64,000 bases of DNA from Nocardioidaceae bacterium UBA4001 (GCA_002384855.1 DGBP01000049.1:3578-67577), one strand, 5' to 3'. Positions 23,094 to 32,594 are shown, counted from the stretch's first letter. Numbers and translations: made by a program. The notes: generated from the sequence alone by a model not told the origin.

Positions 23094-25676
23094 ATGCCCC
23101 GCCGTACCTCTTGCGGTCTCCTCTCCGGCGCGCTCGTCGCCACCGGAGTCCTCACCCTGGTCGGCGCACCCGCCCAGGCCATCGACTCGGTCGGTCCTGC
23201 CCTTCCTGGGTCCCCCCAGGGTCTCGGTCTGCGCAGCGACAGGGCCCACCCCGCCGCGGAGGGGCCGGCATCGGTTCCCGGCGAGGTGCTGGTGCGTTTC
23301 AAGGCAGGCGTGTCGCGTCAGGCGAGGGGTGCTGCGCACGCGACGGCGGCGGCGAGCGCCGTACGCCGGCTGCCCGTGCGCGGCCTCGAGCTGCTGACGG
23401 TCCCGGGCGCGGTGGCCGGGGCGGTCACCGCGCTGGAGAAGCGCAGCGACGTCCTGTACGCCGAGCCCAACTACCTCTTCCGGACGACCGGCCGCTCGAA
23501 CGACCCGTACCTCCCCCACCAGTGGGGTCTCCACAACACCGGCCAGTCCGTGTACGACGCCGGCGGCACAGGCGACGCGGACATCGACGCCCCGGAGGCC
23601 TGGGACGTCACCACCGGCAGTCGCACGGTCACCGTCGCGGTCGTGGACACGGGTGTGGACGCCGACCACCCCGATCTGGCCGGCCGGATCTGGTCCAACC
23701 CCGCGGAGGCCAGGAACGGCGTCGACGACGACGGCAACGGCCTCGTGGACGACGTGCACGGGTGGGACTTCGGCGGCGACGACAACGAGCCGGACGACGT
23801 CGACGGGCACGGCACGCACGTGGCCGGGACGATCGGCGCCGCAGGCAACGACGGCGCGGGAGTCACCGGTGTCGCCTGGGACGTCTCGATCATGCCGCTG
23901 CGCGTCTTCGACGGTCCCTACGCCGACTCCGCCGCCATCGCCGCCGCGTTCGCCTACGCCGGTGCCCACGACGTCGACGTGGTCAACGCCAGCCTCGGCG
24001 GGCCGGGGCAGTCGCAGGCGGTGGCCGACGCGATCACGGCGGCGCCTGACACCCTCTTCGTGGTCGCCGCGGGCAACGAGGGCACCAACAACTCACAGCC
24101 GGCCACCCCGGTCTACCCCTGCAACTACCCGGTCGAGAACCTGGTCTGCGTCGCGGCCAGCGACAACCACGACCGGCTCGCGGAGTTCTCGAACTACAGC
24201 AGCCGCGAGGTCGACCTCGCGGCTCCCGGTGTCGGGATCCTCAGCACCGTACCTCCGCTCACCGAGGCTCTCCACGAAGACTTCGAGTCGGGCCTGCTCG
24301 GGTGGACCACGGGAGGGACCCGGACCTGGACGACTGCGACCGACGAGCTCGGCGCCTTCCTGACCGACGCGCCGGGTTCCTACGCCCCCGACACCGACTC
24401 TTGGGTGCAGACCCGCTCACCACTGGACCTCCGGGGCGTGCGTGGCTGCTCGATCGGCTACGGGCTCGACCTCGGCATCGCCCCCTACGACGTCCTCCGT
24501 CTCGAGGCGTCCACGGACGGGACGGCCTGGCAGCAGGTCGCCCAGCACACCAGCTCGATGCGGTGGGGGTGGGTGCAGCACTCGCTTGCTGCCTACGACG
24601 CCAGCCCCTCGGTCTTCCTCAGGTTCCGTCTCATCTCCAACGCCACCCTCCAGGACCGTGGAGCCAGCATCGACGACGTGTCCGTGCAGTGCGTCGGCGA
24701 CACCTACGACGGTGACGAGTACGCCCTCCTCGACGGGACCTCCATGGCGTCCCCGCACGTCGCGGGCGCCGCCGCGCTGCTCTCCTCCGTGGCTCCCGAC
24801 GCCGGCGTCGCGACCGTGCGCGGCGCACTTCTCGACGGCGTCGACGTCAAGCCGGGCCTCGGAGACACCGCGACCGGTGGCCGGCTCAACGCCGCCCGGT
24901 CCGTGCAGCTGCTGACCAGCTCGGTCGGGTTCGCACGCACCGCGACCCGCGTGCAGGAGAACGCCGGGACCGTGAACGTGCAGGTGACCCGTGGCGGCAA
25001 CCTCGACCTGCCCGCGACGGTGTCCTACGCCCTCACAGGAGGTACGGCGACACCCGGGTCGGACGTCTCGGTGACCCCTGGCAGCCTGTCCTTCGGCCCG
25101 GGCGAGACCGCGAAGGCCATCCCCGTGACGGTCCTCGAGGACGATGCCCGCGAGGCCGGGGAGACCGTCGTACTCATGGTGGACTCCCCGGACCTCGGCA
25201 CCCGGGTCACCACCGCCACCACCACGCTGACCATCGCGGCGAGCGACCAGCAGCCAGACATGGCGGTCAGCCTGGCGAAGACCTCGGGCTACCTCGGGGA
25301 CGACGTCTACAACACCACCGGCCAGGGCCAGACCCGCACCGCCAAGGCCCGCCGCGGTCGGTCGGCCACATTCTTCCTGCGCGCCCAGAACGACGGCAAC
25401 GTCACCAACACCCTGCGGCTCAAGGCCGGCACTCCGGCGGCGGGCACGCCGGTGTCCTACCTCCTCGACGGTGCGAACGTCACCCGGGGGATGCGCTCCG
25501 CCTCAGGTCTCGGCGTCCGCCTCGCTCCGGGCAGGAGCGCTGTCGTCAGCACCGTCGTCAAGGTCCTCAGGACCGCCAAGGTCGGCACGCTCAAGACGTC
25601 CGCCGTCAGCGCCACATGGACCGGCGACGGCACCCGCGTCGACCGGGCGAAGGCCGTGGTGAAGGTGGTGCGCTGA
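23094..25676 (+). CDS. Secreted subtilisin-like serine protease with inserted and Calx-beta domains
   Basis: The precursor has 860 residues. A Sec signal (LLSGALVATGVLTLVGAPAQA) ends near residue 29. An inhibitor-like pro-region follows (about 60-125), then the S8 catalytic domain with Asp in VAVVDTGVDADH (about 184), His in GHGTHVAGTIG (about 242), Asn in VVNASLGG (about 298) and Ser in GTSMASPHVAG (about 550). About 150 residues between the Asn and Ser blocks (about 386-538) form an inserted beta domain resembling a carbohydrate- or P-domain-like jelly roll. A Calx-beta module lies at about 610-712. ATG at 23094 has AGAGAAGG upstream; ATG at 23049 is in frame. Confidence 0.88.
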   Translation: MPRRTSCGLLSGALVATGVLTLVGAPAQAIDSVGPALPGSPQGLGLRSDRAHPAAEGPASVPGEVLVRFKAGVSRQARGAAHATAAASAVRRLPVRGLELLTVPGAVAGAVTALEKRSDVLYAEPNYLFRTTGRSNDPYLPHQWGLHNTGQSVYDAGGTGDADIDAPEAWDVTTGSRTVTVAVVDTGVDADHPDLAGRIWSNPAEARNGVDDDGNGLVDDVHGWDFGGDDNEPDDVDGHGTHVAGTIGAAGNDGAGVTGVAWDVSIMPLRVFDGPYADSAAIAAAFAYAGAHDVDVVNASLGGPGQSQAVADAITAAPDTLFVVAAGNEGTNNSQPATPVYPCNYPVENLVCVAASDNHDRLAEFSNYSSREVDLAAPGVGILSTVPPLTEALHEDFESGLLGWTTGGTRTWTTATDELGAFLTDAPGSYAPDTDSWVQTRSPLDLRGVRGCSIGYGLDLGIAPYDVLRLEASTDGTAWQQVAQHTSSMRWGWVQHSLAAYDASPSVFLRFRLISNATLQDRGASIDDVSVQCVGDTYDGDEYALLDGTSMASPHVAGAAALLSSVAPDAGVATVRGALLDGVDVKPGLGDTATGGRLNAARSVQLLTSSVGFARTATRVQENAGTVNVQVTRGGNLDLPATVSYALTGGTATPGSDVSVTPGSLSFGPGETAKAIPVTVLEDDAREAGETVVLMVDSPDLGTRVTTATTTLTIAASDQQPDMAVSLAKTSGYLGDDVYNTTGQGQTRTAKARRGRSATFFLRAQNDGNVTNTLRLKAGTPAAGTPVSYLLDGANVTRGMRSASGLGVRLAPGRSAVVSTVVKVLRTAKVGTLKTSAVSATWTGDGTRVDRAKAVVKVVR

Positions 25677-25744
25677 CCCGGGAGGTCGTCCGGGGCCAGG
25701 TCTCGTCCACAGCTGACGGCGCCGGCGGTCCGTCCACGATCTTA

Positions 25745-25756
25745 GAACTGGTGTTC
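25745..25756. promoter_or_regulatory. LexA (SOS) box GAAC-TGGT-GTTC
   Basis: GAACTGGTGTTC matches the GAAC-N4-GTTC core of the actinobacterial/Gram-positive LexA operator and is followed by another GAAC (25757 G to 25760). It ends 33 bases before the ATG of the DUF222-HNH gene, a normal operator position. This predicts induction of that gene by DNA damage. Confidence 0.72.
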
Positions 25757-25789
25757 GAACAAAGCCCTTCCTGTTCCTAGCCTTGGTCC

Positions 25790-27061
25790 ATGGAGATCTC
25801 GTCGACGCCCGTGGAGGGCCGCACGGACCGGGTGCACCGGTTCGCCGGCCGGGCGTTGGCCGTGCTCGACAGCATCGAGACCGCCCCCGCCTGGGCGATG
25901 ACGCCGGCCGAGCAGGCCGAGACACTGACCGAGCTCGCTCGGGTCCGGGCGCGCCTGACGGAGCTGGAGTGGCGGGTGCTCGCCGCGGCCGACCGCAACG
26001 AGATCGGCGCCAAGGACGGCTCCACCGGTACGGCGGCGTGGCTGGCGCGCCGCACCCGGGAGAACAGGACCCGGGCCAACGGCGAGCTGCGGGGCGCCAT
26101 GGCGTTGGACCGGGCGGTGTTCGACCCCACGCGGGCCGCGTTCGCAGCCGGAGCCCTGACCGAGGACCAGGTGTGGGTGATCATCCGCGCCATCGAGGAC
26201 CTCCCCGCCGACGAGGTCACCGACGACCAACGTCGTGTCGCCCAGGACCACCTGATCGGGCTGGCCCGTGAGCACGACGCCAAGACCCTGCGGCTGCTGG
26301 CCAGACGGCTGTTCGAGGTGCTCGCACCGGACGAGGCCGACAAGCGGGAGGCCGAGGCGCTGGAGCGTGAGGAGCGCCGGGCGCTCCAGAAGACCCGCTT
26401 CGCCATGAGGGACAACGGCGACGGCACCCACAGCGGCTCGTTCAAGATCCCCTCCCTGCAGGCGGGGATGCTCCTCAAGGCGCTGCAGGCCTTCGCCGCA
26501 CCACGCCGCAACGACCCCAGCGCCTGGGTCGACGCCGACGGCAGGAAGGTGCCCTACGCGACCCAGCTCGGTCACGCCTTCTGCGACCTGGTCGAGCACC
26601 TCCCCGTCGACAAGCTTCCCCGGGCCGGCGGCAAGGCGGCATCCGTCGTGATCACCATGGCTCTCGACCAGCTCCGCCGCGGCGTCGGCGCCGCCGGCCT
26701 CGACACCGGCGGCACCATCTCCCCGGGCGAGGCACGCCGCATGGCCTGCAACGCCGGCATCGTCCCCGCCGTCCTCGGCGGCCGCTCGGAGGTGCTGGAC
26801 CTCGGCCGCACCGCTCGCCTCGCCAGCCGGGCGCAGGTCACGGCCGCCGACCTCCGCGACCGCGGCTGCGTAGCGGAGAGCTGCGACAGACCCCCCGCCT
26901 GGACCGAGAAACACCATCTCGTCCCGTGGAGCGAAGGGGGCGAGACCAACATCGACGACCTGGCCTCGCTCTGCCCCTTCCACCACCGGCTCGCCCACGA
27001 CGATCGGTACGACATGCACCGGATGACCAACGGCCAGATGAGGTTCCACAGGCGGACGTGA
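25790..27061 (+). CDS. DUF222 / HNH endonuclease (13E12-repeat family type)
   Basis: The 423-residue protein has an N-terminal helical DUF222 domain (about 15-310) and a C-terminal HNH nuclease motif: EKHHLVPWSEGGETNIDD, then CPFHHRLAHD (about residues 373-403), with a paired Cys in GCVAESCDRPP before it. This family is abundant and multi-copy in actinobacteria, including the mycobacterial 13E12 repeats. Its role is unsettled: mobile-element-linked nuclease or DNA-damage function. A LexA-type box lies just upstream, consistent with SOS control reported for members of the family. No repeats or target-site duplications were seen around it. Confidence 0.86.
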   Translation: MEISSTPVEGRTDRVHRFAGRALAVLDSIETAPAWAMTPAEQAETLTELARVRARLTELEWRVLAAADRNEIGAKDGSTGTAAWLARRTRENRTRANGELRGAMALDRAVFDPTRAAFAAGALTEDQVWVIIRAIEDLPADEVTDDQRRVAQDHLIGLAREHDAKTLRLLARRLFEVLAPDEADKREAEALEREERRALQKTRFAMRDNGDGTHSGSFKIPSLQAGMLLKALQAFAAPRRNDPSAWVDADGRKVPYATQLGHAFCDLVEHLPVDKLPRAGGKAASVVITMALDQLRRGVGAAGLDTGGTISPGEARRMACNAGIVPAVLGGRSEVLDLGRTARLASRAQVTAADLRDRGCVAESCDRPPAWTEKHHLVPWSEGGETNIDDLASLCPFHHRLAHDDRYDMHRMTNGQMRFHRRT

Positions 27062-27126
27062 GGGACCGCCGGCCCGAGCGTGCTGTGACACCCCGGCCGA
27101 CGGCCCTCAGCTGGTGAGCCGATCGC

Positions 27127-29352
27127 CTACTTCGCAGGCCTCACCTGCACCTGCATGAAGCTGTCCCGCGTGTTGATGCCCTGGATCCGGATCTGCGTGC
27201 CGGTGTTCGGGTTCTTCACGCTCCCCCACGGGTTGGCGGGGTCCCAGTGCTCCGTGCGGTCGTCGAAGACCGGCACCGCGGGCAGGCTGTCGACGGGCGA
27301 CAGCACGCTGTTGTGGTGGATGTTCGGTATCCCGTCGGTCGGCGCCAGCGTGAACGTCGAGTCGTAGGACTGGATCCGGTTGCGCCAGATTCCTCCGTCG
27401 ACCCGCGTCAGCGCATCGAAGTGCGCGTCGACCGGGAGGACCAGACCCGCACCGGGGTGCTGACGGACGTTGTTGTTCCGCTGGGAGGTGTCCCAGTAGT
27501 TGATCAACAGGCCGTCCTGGTACGGGAAGTGGTCGACGAAGTTCGGCATGGTCGCGTAGCCGAAGTAGTACGGACCGGTCTTCAGCGTGGAGTCGTAGCC
27601 GAGGTAGGTGCGGTTCTCCGCCACGTAGTAGTGGTTGTACAGCGCCTGCTCGGTCCCGGTGCTCACCTTGAAGCCGTCGAAGGTCCATCCCGCATCGGCC
27701 TCGGCTCCATCGGTCGGCAGACCCGTCACGCTGATCTCGTCGACCATGAACCCGAAGCCACCGGTGTTGGCGTCCGTCCAGTACCGGAAGCCGAGGTCCA
27801 CCGTCTGGCCGGCGTACGCCGAGAGGTCAGCCGTCAGGTCCACCCAGCCGCCGGAGGAGCCCGTGATGCCGTGGCCGAGGTTCTGCCCGTTCGGGTCCGT
27901 CATGACCGAGCGGCTCGTGTGCACCGGCTCGCCGTTGACGGTCAGGTAGGCGTAGTCCCAGTCGACCTCGATGTTGTATCGCACCTTCGCCGCCAGGCTC
28001 ACCGCTCCGGCGGGCAGGGTGACCGGCTTGGTCATCGTGTTGTCCAGGTTGTCCCCGGCGCCGCTGTAGTAGAAGTGCTCGCCGGCGTACGGCTGGCCGA
28101 TGACCGTCGTCACGGACTTCTGCGGCAGGACCACGAACAGGCCCTGCGCTGCCTTGGTGTTGTACTCCATCGGACCGAGGCGGAAGTCGCCCTTCTGCCC
28201 GGCGAACGCGACGTCGTAGTCGAGCCAGCCGAGCTGGAACTTCTCCCACGCGCCCATGTGGCTCGACTTCGAGCCGATGTCCTCGAGGCCGTCGCCGAGC
28301 CACGACCCGGACGACATGAGGGTCCAGAAGCCGGTCCCGTTCTCACCGCCGGAAGTGTCGTAGAGGTCCGGCAGGCCGAGGTCGTGGCCGTACTCGTGCG
28401 TGAACACGCCGACCCCGCCGTTCTCCGGCTGGATGGTGTACTTGCCGACCCAGAAGTCGCTGTCGCCGATCTGGAGGCCGCCGAACCTGTTGAAGTCGGG
28501 ACCGGTGGTCCCGATGCCGCTGGCGAAGGCGTACCAGCTGTGGCTCCAGATGGCCCAGTCGTCACACTCCGGCGAGCAGGCTTCGTTGCCCACACCGGCG
28601 TGCACGGACTGGAAGGTGTCGATGTAGCCGTCCGGCTCGTCGAAGTCACCGTCGCCGTCGTAGTCGTAGCGGTCCCAGACGTCGAAGCCGCTGAGGTAGT
28701 CGTTGATCTCGGCCGGGGTCCTGCCGGCGTCGATCTGGGCGTCGTACCAGCCGTTGACGGTGTCCTTCAGGAAGTACCAGACCTGGTTGCCACCCAACGG
28801 GCTCGCGAAGTCGTCGTCGTACGACGCGGCATCGCCCGGCACCGGGACCCAGTCGGTGACGTCGCCTGTCACCGTGTAGCGGTTCGACGACTGCTCGAGG
28901 TAGAAGTTCCGCATCGAGTTCGCGCCCGGCGAGTCGTCGAACAGCATCTTCATGTAGGAGTCGCGGTCGAAGTCCGCCCGCCACATGGTGGTGTTGTCCA
29001 CCGCTCGGTCCGGTTCGGGGATCTCGTTGTGCTCCAGGTCGGCGAACTCGCCGAGGACCGTCCAGAGCGCGCCCTCGCCGTCGCGCTCGAGCTCGACGTA
29101 CTGGCCCTTGGCGACCTGATAGGTCTTGCCCCTGACCTTCCCGTTGAGCTTGGCCTCGAGACCGGTCTCCCGCAGCGCCACCTGTCGCTTGGTGAGCGGG
29201 TCCATCCGGTTGTCGTTGCGCTGGGTGGTGCCGCGGTCGCTGCCGGGCGCGGACTCGGCCGCCCCGGGTGCGAGGGCGAAGGTGGGCGCGATGCCGGTGA
29301 CGAGCAGGAGGCCGGCGATGGGTACCGCGCGCCGGATGAGCCGTTGCTTCAT
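27127..29352 (-). CDS. inhA: Secreted immune-inhibitor-A-type M6 metalloprotease
   Basis: The 741-residue precursor starts MKQRLIRRAVPIAGLLLVTG, a Sec signal cut after the Ala-rich region near residue 33. A pro-region follows, then the M6 catalytic domain with the zinc motif VFTHEYGHDLGLPDLYDT (about residues 312-329). Acidic DYDGDGDFDEPDGYIDTF (about 225-242) is likely a calcium site. A beta-sandwich with GWVDLTADLSAYAGQTVDL (about 508-526) and a C-terminal InhA-like region complete it. The family degrades host or environmental proteins outside the cell. It is only distantly related to the signal-less M6 protease at 20436-22037. Confidence 0.9.
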   Translation of the reverse strand: MKQRLIRRAVPIAGLLLVTGIAPTFALAPGAAESAPGSDRGTTQRNDNRMDPLTKRQVALRETGLEAKLNGKVRGKTYQVAKGQYVELERDGEGALWTVLGEFADLEHNEIPEPDRAVDNTTMWRADFDRDSYMKMLFDDSPGANSMRNFYLEQSSNRYTVTGDVTDWVPVPGDAASYDDDFASPLGGNQVWYFLKDTVNGWYDAQIDAGRTPAEINDYLSGFDVWDRYDYDGDGDFDEPDGYIDTFQSVHAGVGNEACSPECDDWAIWSHSWYAFASGIGTTGPDFNRFGGLQIGDSDFWVGKYTIQPENGGVGVFTHEYGHDLGLPDLYDTSGGENGTGFWTLMSSGSWLGDGLEDIGSKSSHMGAWEKFQLGWLDYDVAFAGQKGDFRLGPMEYNTKAAQGLFVVLPQKSVTTVIGQPYAGEHFYYSGAGDNLDNTMTKPVTLPAGAVSLAAKVRYNIEVDWDYAYLTVNGEPVHTSRSVMTDPNGQNLGHGITGSSGGWVDLTADLSAYAGQTVDLGFRYWTDANTGGFGFMVDEISVTGLPTDGAEADAGWTFDGFKVSTGTEQALYNHYYVAENRTYLGYDSTLKTGPYYFGYATMPNFVDHFPYQDGLLINYWDTSQRNNNVRQHPGAGLVLPVDAHFDALTRVDGGIWRNRIQSYDSTFTLAPTDGIPNIHHNSVLSPVDSLPAVPVFDDRTEHWDPANPWGSVKNPNTGTQIRIQGINTRDSFMQVQVRPAK

Positions 29353-29797
29353 GACCTGGCCCCCTCACGACGACGGAAGCGGATGAGCCGGGCCGGGCCG
29401 GGATCGCCGGACGGCCGGGATGGTGCTGGATGGTTTCGACGTGACATTGGTGACTCCCCACGGGCGCGGACCGTGTCGCGCGCCGACTTGTTCTCGAAGA
29501 CATGCGCAGATGCGCGGGTGGGCCGGACGGCGGGATCGCCGCGCGTCCGTGCCCGGGCGTCCTTCGACGTGGCGCCCCTTCGGGCGCCCTCCGGCCGACC
29601 GCGGGCGGCCCGCGGGACAGGATCAGGTGCAGGTACATCGGCTGGGCCCCCGTCCCATCGGGGATCACCTCAGGCTTGTCCGGGCTGAGGTCGTGCCGAT
29701 GAGCAAAGAAGACAATCTGGGCTACGCAACCGAGTTAATGCCTCATGCGGTGGCTTGTCATGACTCGAAATGACCAGGTGGCACTAGCCCGAACGGG
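29353..29797. other. Upstream region of the InhA-type gene, no gene recognised
   Basis: This 445-base gap lies between the K+ channel gene and the InhA-type gene, both leftward. Open frames here are Arg/Pro-rich and not protein-like. The right part (about 29695-29780) is distinctly AT-richer and contains a short inverted repeat GTCAT-N8-ATGAC (29757-29774), a possible regulator site. The promoter of the protease gene is expected in this gap. Confidence 0.4.
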
Positions 29798-31615
29798 TCA
29801 GGAGGGTCGATTGTCGCGGGCCAGCCGGCGCCACAGCCAGCTCGAGGGGACGTGACGGCCCTCGGCGACGTAAGCGGCGGTGACCTCGTCGTCGAGCGTC
29901 CTGCTGAGCTGTCGCTGGCCGGAGGGCGTGCCGGCGACCAGGAGCTCGTCGCCGTTGTGGAGGAGCAGGTCGTCCTCGGGAGTCAGCTGCGCCTCGCCGT
30001 CGCGCACCAGGAGGAGAGGGACCGCCTCGAGCGGGTGGTCGCGGCCCTGCGGGCTCCGGAGGAGATCCCCCAGGTGCACGCCACCGTCCGCAAGCATCGG
30101 CGCGAGGCCAGGCGCGTTCTCCTCGTCGAGGGTGACGTGCCACAGGTGCGGCGTACGCCTGCCGCACCGCTCCACCAGGCGGTCCACCGTCGCCGCCGCC
30201 CACTCATCTCCCTGTCGGGGCACGCCGGGAAGGAAGCGCATCAGCAACGGGGTCGCGAGCCGGGCCATCACCTCGTGAGCGATCACCTCGGCCGGCACCA
30301 TGCTGAAGTCGACGTCGAGCGCCCGGAACAGCAAGCCGTTGGCCGCCCGGTTCTGCAGCGCCACGAGGAAGGCGTCCGGGTTGGCGCGACGGGCCTCCTC
30401 GATCAGCCAGAGGTTCGTCATGTCGTCCTCGGTGGCCGCGACGATGGCGGTCGCGGCGGCGAGGTCGGCCCGGTCGAGCCGTCCGTTGCCGAACTGCCCG
30501 TGGTCGAGCTGCCCTCTCGCAGGCCGGTCCCGGGGGTCGTCGTACTCCTCCTCGGCGGGCACCACGTAGACGTCCAGCCCCTCGGCGCGCAGGTCGTCGG
30601 TGAGCTCGCGGCCGAACCGGCCCGCACCGCAGACCACCCACCGCCCCCGCGGCAGCGGCTCGCGGCGCGGCGGCAGCGGGGTTCCCGGCGTGCTGGTCAG
30701 CCAGACCATCAGCTGGTACGACGCCGGCGACCGCAGCAGGATCCGCAGGTGGTCGCCGAACCGGTCCAGCGGGTTGACCACCTGGGCGGCGCCGAACAGC
30801 TGCATCCGCTCGGCGACCTCCCGCGACGAGGTGCGCGCGATGACGGGGAGGTCGGGACGCAGCAGGCGCGTGGTCATCGTGACGTCGAGGTTCGTCTGGT
30901 CGTCACCGGTCAGCGCCAGCACACCCTCGCACCGAGGGTTCCCCAGCCCGGCCAGCACCATCTTCGTGGTGTCCCGGGCATCGGCGAGCAGCGCGGGCGT
31001 GTCCGCGTGGTAGGAGTCGAGGTCGACCGCGGCCACCCGGTTCTCCTCCTGGTCGACGACCACGAAGCGGTGGCCGATCTCGTCGAGCGAGCGGGCCAGC
31101 CTCTTCGCGGCGTTGCCGTAGCCGACGATCACGAGGAACGGCTCGCCGAGGTGGGCGACCTTGCGGCCGTAGTGCCCCCGGGCGAGGGCGCGGCGGAACG
31201 ACCGGTCCTGCAGCAGCGCGAGGAGCGAGCCGACGGCGTACGCCCAGCCGACCACCGACAGGAAGATCACGAAGGTCACCCACATCCGCTGCGCGGGGGT
31301 GAAGGTGTAGGGGATCTCGCCGAAGCCGATGGTCGTGGCGGTGTAGCTCATGAAGTACAGCGACTCGAAGAGCGTCAGCCGGACCGGCTCCCCCTGGGCG
31401 TCCTCCCCCGGGATGAGCGAGAGGCCGAGGACGCTGACGGCGAAGATCACGACCAGCGCGATCAGCGGAGCCCGCATGCGGCGCAGCACGAGCAGGATGC
31501 CCGTCGACGCCTGCCGGCCGGGGCCCTGGGGGAGGTCCTGGCGTCGGGCCCGTTCCTCCTCGTCCTGCTGGCCGGTGAGGAGCCGGTACAGCACCACCAG
31601 CAGCGGGTTTCCCAT
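29798..31615 (-). CDS. Single-pore K+ channel with two RCK domains
   Basis: The 605-residue inner-membrane protein has two helices (about 48-68 and 108-132) flanking a pore loop with TATTIGFGEIPY (about 93-104), a K+-channel selectivity filter. Two TrkA-N/RCK domains follow: FLVIVGYGNAAKRLARSLDE (about 160-179) and RWVVCGAGRFGRELTDDLRA (about 326-345). A TrkA-C-like domain lies at about 510-575. This layout matches ligand-gated K+ channels controlled by nucleotides or ions. It is followed 12 bases away by a small membrane gene upstream in the same direction, so the two form an operon. Confidence 0.87.
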   Translation of the reverse strand: MGNPLLVVLYRLLTGQQDEEERARRQDLPQGPGRQASTGILLVLRRMRAPLIALVVIFAVSVLGLSLIPGEDAQGEPVRLTLFESLYFMSYTATTIGFGEIPYTFTPAQRMWVTFVIFLSVVGWAYAVGSLLALLQDRSFRRALARGHYGRKVAHLGEPFLVIVGYGNAAKRLARSLDEIGHRFVVVDQEENRVAAVDLDSYHADTPALLADARDTTKMVLAGLGNPRCEGVLALTGDDQTNLDVTMTTRLLRPDLPVIARTSSREVAERMQLFGAAQVVNPLDRFGDHLRILLRSPASYQLMVWLTSTPGTPLPPRREPLPRGRWVVCGAGRFGRELTDDLRAEGLDVYVVPAEEEYDDPRDRPARGQLDHGQFGNGRLDRADLAAATAIVAATEDDMTNLWLIEEARRANPDAFLVALQNRAANGLLFRALDVDFSMVPAEVIAHEVMARLATPLLMRFLPGVPRQGDEWAAATVDRLVERCGRRTPHLWHVTLDEENAPGLAPMLADGGVHLGDLLRSPQGRDHPLEAVPLLLVRDGEAQLTPEDDLLLHNGDELLVAGTPSGQRQLSRTLDDEVTAAYVAEGRHVPSSWLWRRLARDNRPS

Positions 31616-31627
31616 GGTGGCTCCGGG

Positions 31628-32011
31628 TCAGCGCCGCTGGAAGGAGATGGTTTCGTAGACCAGCAGGATGACCGAGACGATGTTCGCGAACAGCGCGCCA
31701 CCCGACAGCGAGACGACGCTGGCCATCGCGTGGGTGGTCAGCCCGTCGCCCACGTTCGTCGCGTAGCCCCACACGACGGCGGCCGCGATCAGCTGCAGGC
31801 TGGCCACGAGGCTGGTCGCCAGGTGCACGGCCCCGATCTGGGTGCGGTCGCCGAACTTCAGGACCGTCGCGATGAGGTTGACGATGACCGCCGCGAACAG
31901 CTCGTAGATGTTGTGCAGCTTCGGGTCACCGATGTCGCCGAGGAAGAAGCCGAAGTTCAGCGTGGCGGCGAGCAGCACGAAGAACCCGAACACCACCTTC
32001 TCGAGGTTCAT
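31628..32011 (-). CDS. Small four-helix membrane protein (DUF6394-like)
   Basis: This 127-residue protein has four hydrophobic helices, beginning with MNLEKVVFGFFVLLAATLNF, and a conserved-looking loop GDPKLHNIYELFAAVIVNLI. It resembles a family of small proteins found beside K+ channels with RCK domains (DUF6394). It is the first gene of the two-gene operon with the channel at 29798-31615, 12 bases apart, so a partner or regulator of that channel is inferred. Confidence 0.72.
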   Translation of the reverse strand: MNLEKVVFGFFVLLAATLNFGFFLGDIGDPKLHNIYELFAAVIVNLIATVLKFGDRTQIGAVHLATSLVASLQLIAAAVVWGYATNVGDGLTTHAMASVVSLSGGALFANIVSVILLVYETISFQRR

Positions 32012-32103
32012 GGCCCTCCTCCCGCTCGCGGTCGCTCTCGCATCCTAGGGCGAGCGGCGGCCTCGACCGGGGACATCCGGTCCTCGAGCCGCCTCCTCGC
32101 GTC

Positions 32104-32594
32104 TCATCGCGCCAGACCGCCCGCAGCCCACCGCAGCCGGTGTCGCGCAACCGGGAGGTACTCCGGCGTGCGCCGGGCGCGGTCGAAGGTCCATGCGGCG
32201 AGGGTGACCAGTTGCACCGGGACGAGCAGCTCCACGAGGTCCCGATCGTGTTCGCCGTAGCCGGCGAGGAGCGCGTCGCGGCCCACGCAGCGGGCGCGGA
32301 TCTCCCCGCTCGGCGTCCAGGGGCCGCGACGGGTCGTGGTCGACGTACTCCCACAGCGTGACGAGCAGGCCGTCGTGCTCGTAGGGTCCGTGGCCGACGA
32401 CGCTCATCGGCGCGGGCGACCGCGACGCCCGCGCGGTGGAGGAAGGCCGTGAGCGCCAGCTCGCCCTCGAGGGACCGCCGGGCCGCGCCAGGTGCAACGA
32501 CCGTCGTCGCGGCGGACCGGAGCAGCCTGGGCTCACGGACCTCGAGGCCCGCGGCGCGGGCGACCGCCACGGCAGCGGTGAGGGCTGTCTCCAC
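32104..32594 (-). pseudogene. Decayed APH-family phosphotransferase
   Basis: Three frames each carry a piece of one protein in the right order. VETALTAAVAVARAAGLEVR comes first in the frame starting at GTG 32594. VVGHGPYEHDGLLVTLWEYV follows in a second frame around 32400-32340, typical of the hinge of aminoglycoside-phosphotransferase-like kinases. GRDALLAGYGEHDRDLVELL and a C-terminal end come in a third frame (32286-32104). The middle part, including the catalytic HGD motif, is missing. At least two frameshifts and an internal deletion are therefore present. Confidence 0.72.

Noticed and set aside
25790..27061. A mobile element around the DUF222-HNH gene
   Set aside because: No flanking repeats, target-site duplication, intron boundaries or transposase were found.
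27247..29688. An 813-codon open frame antisense to the InhA-type gene
   Set aside because: It is Val/Arg/Gly-rich without any family motif, while the opposite strand encodes a complete M6 protease with signal peptide. Long antisense frames are normal at this GC content.
29852..32260. An 802-codon plus-strand frame over the K+ channel gene
   Set aside because: Composition is Arg/Val/His-rich with no domains; the minus strand carries the selectivity filter and RCK motifs.
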